Part shown: piece after piece, positions 26,228-33,175 of the stretch
Layout of the letters: each line of letters starts with the position of its first letter
Numbering within the stretch: position 1 is the first letter of the stretch
Assembly: GCF_017114945.1 (NCBI RefSeq)
Contig: NZ_JABXKQ010000084.1
Span: 71,234-104,408, forward strand
Direction of reading: 5' to 3'
Length of the DNA: 33,175 nt
Source of the DNA: Nostoc sp. JL34
GTDB taxonomy: Bacteria > Cyanobacteriota > Cyanobacteriia > Cyanobacteriales > Nostocaceae
Notes under the pieces: model-generated
Told to the model about the DNA's origin: nothing
The model's database searches: none
What the model saw: only the letters and a program-made list of their open reading frames with translations
Translations under genes and position numbers: made by a program

Positions 26228-26287
26228 ATGGTGAAGAGAGCAGGGGAGGCAGGGGAGGTAGGGGAAGCAGGGGAGGTAAAACAATGA
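26228..26287 (+). CDS. Possible 19-residue leader peptide encoded by a 9-bp repeat
   Basis: The ORF runs ATG GTG AAG AGA and then four 9-bp units coding (Ala/Val)-Gly-Glu, ending in TGA that overlaps the next ATG as ATGA (26284-26287). With the upstream AGGAG it could couple translation to the four-helix-bundle gene. It may equally be a repeat that happens to be open. No known family. Confidence 0.25.
   Translation: MVKRAGEAGEVGEAGEVKQ
26240..26275 (+). repeat. 9-bp direct repeat array (GCAGGGGAG type), four copies
   Basis: Units are GCAGGGGAG, GCAGGGGAG, GTAGGGGAA, GCAGGGGAG. The array immediately precedes the four-helix-bundle gene, and a related array in inverted orientation follows that gene. 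It resembles cyanobacterial short tandemly repeated repetitive sequences. Confidence 0.85.
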
Positions 26288-26670
26288 ATAAAGAAGCAAT
26301 CAAAGATCATAAAGATTTGGGGATTTATAAAATTGCCTTTGAAGCGGCAATGAAAATTTTTCAGTTATCAAAGAAGTTCCCTGTGGAGGAGAGATATTCG
26401 TTAACTGATCAAATTCGTAGATCCTCACGTTCTGTTTGTGCTAATTTAGCTGAAGCATGGAGAAAACGGCGTTATGAAGCTGCTTTTATCGCTAAATTAA
26501 ATGATTGTGAGGCTGAAGCAGCAGAAACCCAAACTTGGATTGAATTTGCTGTCAAATGCAATTACATGAATGTAAAAGTAGGACGAGAAGTTTATGCAAA
26601 TTACAACCAAGTTTTATCCGGTTTGGTGAATATGATTAATAATCCATCACCTTGGTTGAGAAATCACTAA
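26284..26670 (+). CDS. Four-helix-bundle protein of the S23/avd (23S rRNA-intervening) family
   Basis: The 128-residue protein shows the family pattern: KDLGIYKIAFEAAMKIFQLSKKFP, then YSLTDQIRRSSRSVCANLAEA, then a helix with KLNDCEAEAAETQTWIEFA. Family members form small helical bundles, often pentamers. Some lie in 23S rRNA intervening sequences, and avd acts in diversity-generating retroelements; for most the role is unknown. It has no evident link to polyketide synthesis. It sits between ECH1 and the AT genes, bracketed by inverted G-rich repeat arrays, and so looks like a passenger on a small repeat-bordered insertion. Its start overlaps the stop of the repeat ORF (ATGA). No reverse transcriptase or variable-repeat target is visible nearby. 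Confidence 0.9.
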   Translation: MNKEAIKDHKDLGIYKIAFEAAMKIFQLSKKFPVEERYSLTDQIRRSSRSVCANLAEAWRKRRYEAAFIAKLNDCEAEAAETQTWIEFAVKCNYMNVKVGREVYANYNQVLSGLVNMINNPSPWLRNH

Positions 26671-26703
26671 TCCCCCTCCCTGCATCCCCTGCTCCCCCTG
26701 CTG
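26671..26703 (-). repeat. 9-bp repeat array in inverted orientation after the four-helix-bundle gene
   Basis: Read on the minus strand the array is CAGCAGGGGGA, GCAGGGGAT, GCAGGGAGG and so on: about three 9-bp units related to those at 26240-26275. It begins directly after the stop codon. Together the two arrays form long inverted borders around the gene. Confidence 0.8.
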
Positions 26704-26752
26704 TTTCAGCATCTCACAAAATCGCATTGCTCCCATCGCAACTTAATTCATA

Positions 26753-27952
26753 ATGATTACTTATCTTTTCCCTGGGCAGGGTTCACAAACAAGAGGAATG
26801 GGAAAACAACTGTTCGCAATATTTCCAGAGGAAACGGAAATTGCCAGTGACATTCTTGAGTATTCAATAGTTACGTTGTGTACAGAAGATCCAAACAACC
26901 AGCTTGATCGGACACAATTCACTCAACCGGCGCTTTTTGTCGTTAATGCGCTGTCCTACAAACTGCGTCTAGCCGAATCTGGAAAGCTACCTAATTTCTT
27001 AGCCGGTCACAGTCTGGGTGAATACAACGCACTTCACAGTTCAGGAGCCTTTTCTTTTGAAGATGGTATTCGCCTAGTGGCAAAGCGCGGAGAACTCATG
27101 AGCCGTTCACCCAATGGTGCGATGGGAGCTGTAATTGGCCCTGCGGCAGCCGACATTCGGACAATGCTAGACTTTCATGGACTGTCAGCAGTTTATATTG
27201 CAAACTACAATTCGCCACATCAAACCATTGTATCAGGTCCCAAAGCAGACATCGAGAAATCCAAGCAAGTCCTAGCAGATGAGGGAGCGGTTTACGTTTC
27301 TCTCAACACAAGTGGTGCGTTTCACTCTCCCTATATGGTTTCTGCAAGAGAAGAGTTTGCGCGGTATCTGGAAAACTTTTCTTTTTCAAAACTGACGATT
27401 CCTGTGGTATGCAACGTCAATGCACGACCCTATCGACAAGAAGAGATTGCATCCCAGTTAGCAGATCAGATTACATCTCCTGTGCGCTGGTCTGAAAGCA
27501 TCGGTTATCTGCTGTCCCAAGACGAAATGCAGTTTGAGGAACTAGGTGTCGGTAGAATCTTAACCAAGTTAATCCCAAGTATCAAACGAGAATATCAAGC
27601 GCAGCCAGACAATACTCCAAAAAATTCTAATATTCAAGACGATCGTCAAGTCGATCCCTCCTTGGCAAGTCAGTTCTCTATGAAGGGCGATCGCACTGAT
27701 GAACGTTCCAGCCAATTTAATACCCAGTTTACTGTGGATAAAGAGAAACTAGCTGATGAGGCGCGAAAAAAAGTTGAGCGCTGGAATCGCTTGTACCCAG
27801 TTGGTGCAAAAGTACGCATTCCTGAATATGACATGGAATTGACGACCTGCACTCCCGCTGTCATTCTCTTTAGACATCGAGCAGCCGTTTATATGCAGGA
27901 TTACAACGGCTATTTTGCTTTGGACGAAATATCATCACCCGCCGAGCGTTGA
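26753..27952 (+). CDS. Discrete malonyl-CoA acyltransferase (trans-AT) with a C-terminal extension
   Basis: The 399-residue protein loads malonate onto ACPs of the AT-less modules in trans. It shows FPGQGSQ near the start, nucleophile Ser87 (GHSLGE), Arg112 (AKRGELM), which binds the malonyl carboxylate, and His191 in GAFH, which fits malonyl specificity. The AT fold ends near residue 282. A polar linker (about 283-330) follows, then a compact tail (WNRLYPVGAKVRIPEYDMELTT and onward to YNGYFALDE) that I have seen on some trans-ATs but whose role is unknown. No reductase domain is fused. The start has no clear ribosome site. It follows the repeat-bordered insert by 49 nt. Confidence 0.93.
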   Translation: MITYLFPGQGSQTRGMGKQLFAIFPEETEIASDILEYSIVTLCTEDPNNQLDRTQFTQPALFVVNALSYKLRLAESGKLPNFLAGHSLGEYNALHSSGAFSFEDGIRLVAKRGELMSRSPNGAMGAVIGPAAADIRTMLDFHGLSAVYIANYNSPHQTIVSGPKADIEKSKQVLADEGAVYVSLNTSGAFHSPYMVSAREEFARYLENFSFSKLTIPVVCNVNARPYRQEEIASQLADQITSPVRWSESIGYLLSQDEMQFEELGVGRILTKLIPSIKREYQAQPDNTPKNSNIQDDRQVDPSLASQFSMKGDRTDERSSQFNTQFTVDKEKLADEARKKVERWNRLYPVGAKVRIPEYDMELTTCTPAVILFRHRAAVYMQDYNGYFALDEISSPAER

Positions 27953-28176
27953 TAGTCGCTCAAAAAGGAGACTGCTTACACCAAAGATAAAACAGATACG
28001 GCTATTGTTTGACTCAAGCAGATCGTGTAGAATCACGCAGTGTCTCGAAGCCATCCACCTATTATTTCATCAAATCACTGCTCTAAACAATGATAGAGTC
28101 AGATTTATTCTTCTGGGTCTAAATATAGCAGTACCGCACTTACTTTCACATAGGCCAATTTTGGGGAGTGAACTAA
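27953..28176. other. Intergenic region between the AT and P450 genes
   Basis: These 224 bp show no credible gene. A weak hairpin CTCTA/TAGAG (28081-28098, 8-base loop) has no strong T-run after it. A good Shine-Dalgarno, GGGGAG (28163-28168), stands eight bases before the P450 ATG. A separate P450 promoter is possible but no confident -35/-10 pair was found. Confidence 0.5.
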
Positions 28177-29571
28177 ATGAAATATAATCTATCAGATAGC
28201 CTTGAAAATCCTTCCTCTTTGAAATCAGGAGATCCGATACAACTCCCACCTGTACTCAAAGGGGGGTGGCCGATTATTGGGCATCTTCCAGAATTTATGC
28301 ACGACAAAGGTGCTCTGTTTTACAAGGGCTATCAGGAGTTAGGTAATGTATTTACTGTTAAGATCCCCAAGCCGATAGTGGTGGTCACTGGCAGTGAATA
28401 CCATCAATGGTTTTACAACGAAACTGACAAAAGCTTAAATATCGCCAAGGGCTATGAAATCCTAAAATATGCCATAGGTGAAATATTCCTTACTGCCTCA
28501 AAGGAGCAGTACAAAAAGCATCGCATTTTTCTACCAATCATCTTCGGCAGAGAACGTAGCTTGCGCTACTTAAATGCCATGAACTACGAAGTTGATGTCT
28601 GGCTCGATCGTTTAGGGGAGTCGGGCGAGATGGATATTATGGACGAGATGCGCCTAGTAACGCGGTCTATTGCTGGGCACGCCTTTGCTGGAGCAAATTT
28701 CCGAGATGAATTAGGTTCGGAATTCTGGGAAGCATATTCGGATATTGCCAAGTCCGTGAGCATCATCTTACCCCCTGACTGGCCACTGCCTAGATATAAA
28801 CGTCGCGATCGCGCTAGGGCAAAGATCCGAAACATTCTAGGTCGCCTTTGCCAACAACGTCGTCAAGCTCCTGAGGCCTACGACGATGTTATATCTTTGT
28901 TACTCAATACTCCTTTGGACGATGGAACCTACCTCGACGACCAAAAGGCGGCAGACCTATGGCTGGGTCTGATCTTTGCCGGAAATGATACCACCGCACG
29001 GCAAGCCGCCTGGTGTGTTCTCCTCACCCTCCAACACCCGAACATTTTGGCACGCTTACAAACTGAAGTTGAAGTTCTAAATGACAGCATCGATGCTATG
29101 AGTTTTAGAAGCTTGCCACTAACCTTCCAAGTGATTGATGAGACAGTCAGGCTGAAACCTTCCGCAGATATGCTGCTGCGGGTCACTGAACAGGAGGTTC
29201 AAGTCGGGGATTATCAAATTCCCGCAGGCTGGCGTGTGGTTATAGCCGCCGGAAGTTCCCATTATCTAGAAAGCAAGTTTAGCAATCCACCTCTTTTTGA
29301 CCCCGATCGCTTTAGCAAAGAACGGAGCGAAGGCAAAGACCAGTATGCTATTATGGGGTTTGGCGGAGGTGGGCGTAAATGTCCAGGGATGAACTTTGCG
29401 AAAAGTGAGATGGCCATCATCCTCGCCAAGTTGCTACGCAACTATGATTTAACGCTACTTACACCCAACCCAAAGACAATAAGCGTACTCGGTGGTGCGC
29501 CTCGACCATCACCCACGCGCATCAGTTATCAACGAAAAAGATCGCCAGTACATCCGATGCAATTAAACTGA
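28177..29571 (+). CDS. Cytochrome P450 monooxygenase (CYP51-like clade)
   Basis: The 464-residue P450 carries the I-helix motif AGNDTT (Thr272/273), the ExxR pair Glu322/Arg325 and the heme loop FGGGGRKCPG with Cys402. The N-terminal pattern (GGWPIIGHLPEF, Pro-rich before it) recalls bacterial CYP51 relatives. There is no obvious membrane anchor, so it is probably soluble and fed by ferredoxin. In a cluster of this type it would hydroxylate or otherwise oxidise the polyketide; the site cannot be predicted. The start at ATG 28177 is set by GGGGAG at -14 to -9. It lies in the same orientation as the cassette genes, 71 nt before the amidotransferase. Confidence 0.92.
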   Translation: MKYNLSDSLENPSSLKSGDPIQLPPVLKGGWPIIGHLPEFMHDKGALFYKGYQELGNVFTVKIPKPIVVVTGSEYHQWFYNETDKSLNIAKGYEILKYAIGEIFLTASKEQYKKHRIFLPIIFGRERSLRYLNAMNYEVDVWLDRLGESGEMDIMDEMRLVTRSIAGHAFAGANFRDELGSEFWEAYSDIAKSVSIILPPDWPLPRYKRRDRARAKIRNILGRLCQQRRQAPEAYDDVISLLLNTPLDDGTYLDDQKAADLWLGLIFAGNDTTARQAAWCVLLTLQHPNILARLQTEVEVLNDSIDAMSFRSLPLTFQVIDETVRLKPSADMLLRVTEQEVQVGDYQIPAGWRVVIAAGSSHYLESKFSNPPLFDPDRFSKERSEGKDQYAIMGFGGGGRKCPGMNFAKSEMAIILAKLLRNYDLTLLTPNPKTISVLGGAPRPSPTRISYQRKRSPVHPMQLN

Positions 29572-29642
29572 GTGAGGAAATTCAATTCAGTAGATCGGTG
29601 CTACTCGTTCGGAACCCAATAAATTAAGCTAAATTGAGACTG

Positions 29643-31586
29643 ATGTGTGGAATTGTTGCATTTTTATCAAAACAGGAACCAATTTCCCAAGAGGCATTGA
29701 AACGGGCAACACAAAGCTTACACCATCGGGGGCCAGATGGACAAAACTATTGGATTTCTCCCAATCAACGAGTTGGATTGGGTCATGCCCGACTCAGCAT
29801 TATTGACCTGACAACTGGCGAACAGCCGATTGCTAACGAAGAGGAAAACCTGCATATTGTCGTCAATGGGGAGTTTTATGACTTTGAACAGATACAGGCT
29901 GACTTGAAACAATGGGGATATAGGCTTCGTACCCGCTCTGACAGTGAAATTGCCCTTCATCTCTACGACGAGTTTGGTACACAATGCTTACAGCGTTTGC
30001 GAGGCGAATTTGCATTTGTGCTATGGGATGAACGCAATCAAGTACTATTTGCGGCTCGCGATCGCTTTGGCATCAAGCCACTTTATTATACAGAAAATGG
30101 TGGTACTCTCTATTTAGCATCTGAAGTCAAGGCTTTATTTGCAGCAGGTGTACCTGCTCGTTGGAACCCAGAGTCTTTTTTCCAATACAACAGCGCTGTA
30201 TTAGAAGCAGATCGGACTTTATTTCAAGACATTTATGAAGTTCCCCCTGGTCATTTTCTGCTGGCTTCGCACTCTGGCTGGCAACTGATGCGCTACTGGG
30301 ATTTTAATTATCCCCGTATGACCGAGCCTCTTACTCAATATAGTGAAGGCGAATACATTGAAAAACTTCGCTACACATTGGACGAAGCAATTCGACTTCG
30401 CTTGTGGGCTGATGTACCAGTTGGCTGCTATCTCAGCGGTGGTATCGATTCGGCTACTGTGTTGGGAATGGCAGCTAGACATACCTCTCACCCGATACAG
30501 GCGTTTACTATCGCCTTCGATCAACCCCCTTATGACGAACAAGCTTTCGCTCGCGAGACAGTTGAACACGTCGGGGCAAATCTTCATATCCTTTCAGTCA
30601 GCCAATCCGATCTTGTGAGCAACTTTGCCGATGCCGTTTATTACGGTGAGAGGCTTTCCAACACTATCTCCACGGCTGGTAAATATCTATTGAGCAAGGC
30701 GACGCGAGATATGGGTTACAAAGTTGTACTCACCGGTGAAGGTTCTGACGAAATCTTCGGAGGATATGTCGCTATGCATGAGGATATGTTGCTCTACAAT
30801 CGAGAAGGACAAGATGAACAAACTGTACAGCAGCTATTAGCAGAATTGCAATCGAACAATCCAGCTTCTGCGCTCTTATTAGAAACTGATGCATCAGAGA
30901 TGCCTTTAAAGGGCGTGCAGCGGACTTTAGGTTTTGTACCAACTTGGCTCAAAAATATTTCAGTTGGCCTGATGAAAGCTGGTATCAAGAAACTTTACCC
31001 TTTTTATACGCCTGCATTTGCTGCTTTTGTGGCAGAACGCGATGCCTTTCGGATTTTTTTAAATCGCTTAGATGTACAGGGTCAACTAACTGGGCGGGAA
31101 CCCGTCAATCAATCCCTTTATTTGTGGTCTAAAACGGTTTTACCAAACTACGTTTTGAGAATGCTGGGCGATGGTGTAGAAATGGCACATTCTATTGAGG
31201 GGCGTCTGCCATTTCTTGACCATCATCTGGTTGAGCTAGTGCGCGACTTTCCTGTTTCACTCAAAATCCGTGGTGCGACCGAAAAATATGTGTTGCGAGA
31301 AGCGGCACGCCCTTTCTTGACAGACACGATGTATCATCGTAAAAAGCACTCGTATTCTTCTCCACCTTATGCTCTGCAAAGCAATCAGCCATTGCAAGAA
31401 CTACTTCAGGATACTCTGCGAGGCGAGGTGATGAAATCACTACCGTTCTACGACCAAAAAGCAGTTATTGCACTCCTAGATCAACTGCCCGAAATGGATG
31501 ACAGTAAACGCACTCAAGTAACTTTTACTCTGACAGGAATGGTGAGTGCTTGTATTTTACAAGAACGGTTTAAACTTACGGGATAA
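29643..31586 (+). CDS. Asparagine synthase (glutamine-hydrolysing)-like amidotransferase
   Basis: The 647-residue protein has two domains. The glutaminase (class II) domain begins MCGIVAF, whose Cys2 becomes the N-terminal nucleophile after Met removal; that fixes the start at ATG 29643 rather than the in-frame TTG at 29634. It also has HHRGPDG, ARLSI, NGEFYD and SDSE. The synthetase domain has the ATP-binding PP-loop SGGIDS (265-270) and GEGSDEIFGGY. All key motifs look intact. AsnB-like enzymes in PKS/NRPS clusters convert a carboxylate to an amide with ammonia from glutamine. Here the acid freed by the thioesterase is a natural candidate substrate. A housekeeping asparagine synthetase cannot be excluded. 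Confidence 0.92.
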   Translation: MCGIVAFLSKQEPISQEALKRATQSLHHRGPDGQNYWISPNQRVGLGHARLSIIDLTTGEQPIANEEENLHIVVNGEFYDFEQIQADLKQWGYRLRTRSDSEIALHLYDEFGTQCLQRLRGEFAFVLWDERNQVLFAARDRFGIKPLYYTENGGTLYLASEVKALFAAGVPARWNPESFFQYNSAVLEADRTLFQDIYEVPPGHFLLASHSGWQLMRYWDFNYPRMTEPLTQYSEGEYIEKLRYTLDEAIRLRLWADVPVGCYLSGGIDSATVLGMAARHTSHPIQAFTIAFDQPPYDEQAFARETVEHVGANLHILSVSQSDLVSNFADAVYYGERLSNTISTAGKYLLSKATRDMGYKVVLTGEGSDEIFGGYVAMHEDMLLYNREGQDEQTVQQLLAELQSNNPASALLLETDASEMPLKGVQRTLGFVPTWLKNISVGLMKAGIKKLYPFYTPAFAAFVAERDAFRIFLNRLDVQGQLTGREPVNQSLYLWSKTVLPNYVLRMLGDGVEMAHSIEGRLPFLDHHLVELVRDFPVSLKIRGATEKYVLREAARPFLTDTMYHRKKHSYSSPPYALQSNQPLQELLQDTLRGEVMKSLPFYDQKAVIALLDQLPEMDDSKRTQVTFTLTGMVSACILQERFKLTG

Positions 31587-31627
31587 ATAAAAGGTAAAAC
31601 CAGGTTTTGTGTCCTCACCTCTGCTGA

Positions 31628-31723
31628 GATAGCTTGACTGTTAAGGGATTACCAGAATATGTAATTGAGCAAGCTGCGGAACTGAAAATTAGATACAAGA
31701 AGCGATTATTTGACAAGAGTTAA
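31628..31723 (+). pseudogene. Possible short remnant or tiny ORF between amidotransferase and GST genes
   Basis: The frame from 31628 reads as about 31 charged residues (including LPEYVIEQAAELKIRYKKR) before TAA at 31721, with only a TTG (31634) as possible start. The amphipathic, protein-like sequence looks like the end of a decayed small gene. I do not recognise a family, and chance is possible. Confidence 0.2.
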
Positions 31724-31830
31724 TGTGACTTTAGGATGTTGGTTTGTGTCCGTTAAATTAAGTCTTGGTGTAATTGAAAATATTGTAGAGTATAGAATTG
31801 TCTTAAGTATTGCCCTACGCAACTCACCCT

Positions 31831-33036
31831 ATGACTACCGCACCCTTAAGCTGGCAAGAACTAGAAACTCTCACGGACTATCAAATAGATACCGTTAATG
31901 GTCTCACCAACGCCAGAGCCAGGTTGCGCTTGTTTGGTCAGCCAGAATCTGATGTGCGGGTAACGCTGTACCGCGATAACCACGCCTGGTGTCCTTACTG
32001 TCAAAAAGTTTGGTTATGGCTAGAGGAAAAACAGATTCCCTATCGGATCGAAAAAGTGACAATGTTCTGCTACGGGGAGAAAGAAAGTTGGTACAAACGT
32101 AAGGTTCCATCCGGTATGCTCCCCGCGATCGAGCTAGATGGACGGATTATTAAGGAAAGCGATGACATTTTGATCGCTTTGGAAAAGGTATTTGCTCCAT
32201 TGAACCAAGGGATGGAAGACCGCACGGTGATTCCTCTACGTCAATTAGAACGACTTTTATTTGGAGCTTGGTGCGCTTGGCTATGCTCTAGAGTCGGTTC
32301 CTCTCAACAAGAACAACGCAACAGAGAACAATTTATCGGAGTTGTGGCTAAGGTTGAGTCGGCTCTGGGTAGCACTCCAAGCCCTTACTTTCTAGATAGC
32401 TTCGGCATCGTCGATGTCATATTTACGCCATATCTCGAACGGATGAATGCGAGTCTTTACTACTACAAGGGCTACTGCCTGCGTTCGGAAAACCCTCGCT
32501 TGAGCGCATGGTTTGCGGCAATGGAAAGCCGACCAACCTACTGCGGCACCCAGAGCGACTTTCACACCCACGCACATGATTTGCCGCCCCAGATGGGAGG
32601 CTGTTGGGAAAATGGCGAAACCCAGATGCTTCTCAATAAAGCGCGGGTGGATAACGGCCCCTGGTTCGGGCTACCAGATGTTACTTATCCAGAACCGGAA
32701 AACTCCCGCATGGAAGCCCTTCAACGAACTATCGAACACCGAATCAATATTATCCGAGTCAACCCCTTAGATGATAAATTGTTTGATCAAGCGCTACGTT
32801 GTGCTTTAACACAGATGATGACAGGTGAAGACTGTGTACCTCCATCGGGATCAGATGTGGCTCTCCGATATTTGCGCGATCGCATTAATGTACCGCGAGA
32901 CATGTCCATTTACGCAGCCAAGCGATTGAGGGAATCCCTGGAGAAAACCGCAGCCCTTGTGGGTGATGGGCAGCCAGCCCCCATTCCCACTAAGCATCGA
33001 CGAGATCAAGACCCGTCTAACTTTGCCATCAAGTAG
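31831..33036 (+). CDS. Glutathione S-transferase/glutaredoxin-fold family protein
   Basis: The 401-residue protein has an N-terminal thioredoxin-fold domain with a glutaredoxin-like redox motif CPYC (Cys54-Cys57 in [10 protein letters not shown]), a cis-Pro region (GMLPAIEL) and the ESDDI segment typical of GSTs. An all-helical C-terminal GST domain follows. The remaining tail (about 250-401: [12 protein letters not shown], then [14 protein letters not shown]) lies beyond the usual GST length of about 220. Similar long GST-family proteins occur in cyanobacteria and plastid-bearing plants. The start at ATG 31831 is preferred to TTG 31810. There is no ribosome site. With a 244-bp gap from the amidotransferase gene, it may be a flanking gene rather than a member of the pathway. 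Confidence 0.82.
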   Translation: MTTAPLSWQELETLTDYQIDTVNGLTNARARLRLFGQPESDVRVTLYRDNHAWCPYCQKVWLWLEEKQIPYRIEKVTMFCYGEKESWYKRKVPSGMLPAIELDGRIIKESDDILIALEKVFAPLNQGMEDRTVIPLRQLERLLFGAWCAWLCSRVGSSQQEQRNREQFIGVVAKVESALGSTPSPYFLDSFGIVDVIFTPYLERMNASLYYYKGYCLRSENPRLSAWFAAMESRPTYCGTQSDFHTHAHDLPPQMGGCWENGETQMLLNKARVDNGPWFGLPDVTYPEPENSRMEALQRTIEHRINIIRVNPLDDKLFDQALRCALTQMMTGEDCVPPSGSDVALRYLRDRINVPRDMSIYAAKRLRESLEKTAALVGDGQPAPIPTKHRRDQDPSNFAIK

Positions 33037-33151
33037 AATTCATTATGATTTTGAAATTTGCATAGAAAATAATCACCGGCTATCCATCTCTTTGCGGTAG
33101 CCTTAATTATCCCCTCATATCATGTTCGGGTAAAGACTTATCATTTAGACC

Positions 33152-33175
33152 GCAGGGGTGCAGGGGTGCAGGGGG
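33152..33175 (+). repeat. 8-bp tandem repeat array (GCAGGGGT) at the right edge
   Basis: The units are GCAGGGGT, GCAGGGGT, GCAGGGGG. The array is intergenic, about 115 bp after the GST gene, and runs into the window edge, so its full length is unknown. Confidence 0.8.

Noticed and set aside
26284..26670. Diversity-generating retroelement, suggested by the avd-like protein
   Set aside because: No reverse transcriptase, template repeat or variable repeat was seen near it; most members of this protein family occur without such elements.
28009..28033. TTGACT and TAGAAT as a promoter for the P450 gene
   Set aside because: The spacer is only 13 bp, too short for a sigma-70-type promoter.
27915..28187. 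90-codon open frame overlapping the end of the AT gene and the start of the P450 gene
   Set aside because: No ribosome site, starts inside a real gene, and the translation shows no family-like pattern.
29634..29636. TTG start for the amidotransferase
   Set aside because: The glutaminase needs Cys directly after Met; ATG 29643 provides it.
31596..31613. Palindrome AAAACC-A-GGTTTT after the amidotransferase gene
   Set aside because: Loop of one base cannot form a normal RNA hairpin; likely chance in A/T-rich DNA.
33078..33102. GGCTA/TAGCC hairpin after the GST gene as a terminator
   Set aside because: Five-pair stem with a 15-base loop and no T-run; too weak.

Overview
The window looks like a chromosomal stretch from a filamentous (probably Nostocales) cyanobacterium. 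The evidence is frequent HIP1 palindromes (GCGATCGC) inside genes, heptamer-type short tandem repeats (AGTCCCC/GGGGACT, CAGGGGG), a cyanobacterial flavour of protein sequence, and few Shine-Dalgarno sites. Nearly all of it is one biosynthetic gene cluster for a complex polyketide-peptide. It is cut at the left edge inside the first megasynthase gene.

Layout. (1) 3-13595: the C-terminal 4.5 kaa of a trans-AT PKS/NRPS, with domains KS0-pyran-synthase-like DH-ACP / KS-KR-MT-ACP / KS0-ACP / C-A-PCP. No AT is embedded in these PKS modules. The A-domain pocket reads D-V-Q-Y-I-A-Q-V-I, closest to proline codes. (2) 13603-20199: a terminal PKS of a different style, KS-AT(malonyl)-KR-ER-ACP-TE, with its own cis-AT. 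(3) 20210-21634, minus strand: a MATE exporter, convergent with the PKS. (4) 21755-26186, plus strand: a small-molecule methyltransferase followed by a beta-branching set of free ACP, decarboxylating KS (Cys to Ser), HMG-CoA-synthase-like enzyme and ECH1 (PksH-like), mostly with overlapping reading frames. (5) 26228-26703: a four-helix-bundle (S23/avd-like) gene bracketed by inverted 9-bp repeat arrays, apparently inserted in the operon. (6) 26753-27952: the discrete malonyl-CoA acyltransferase expected to load the AT-less modules. (7) 28177-33036: a CYP51-like P450, a class-B asparagine synthetase-type amidotransferase and a GST/glutaredoxin-fold protein. The window ends in another G-rich repeat array.

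How the parts work together (inference). The discrete AT loads malonate on the trans-AT modules. The HMGS cassette would install a beta-branch (for example an exomethylene) in an upstream module outside the window. The KS0-PS module would close a tetrahydropyran, the KR/MT module gives a methylated carbinol segment, and the chain is passed by a KS0-ACP to a proline-type NRPS module. It is then extended once with malonate by the cis-AT module and released by the TE. P450, methyltransferase and amidotransferase would tailor, and MATE would export. A tetrahydropyran, a beta-branch cassette and late amino-acid incorporation are the hallmarks of pederin-type pathways, and a proline/cis-AT end recalls the cyanobacterial members such as nosperin. 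I am recalling this from knowledge of the family and could not compare sequences.

No rRNA, tRNA, CRISPR array, transposase or replication origin was seen. No gap longer than 300 bases lacks a gene.
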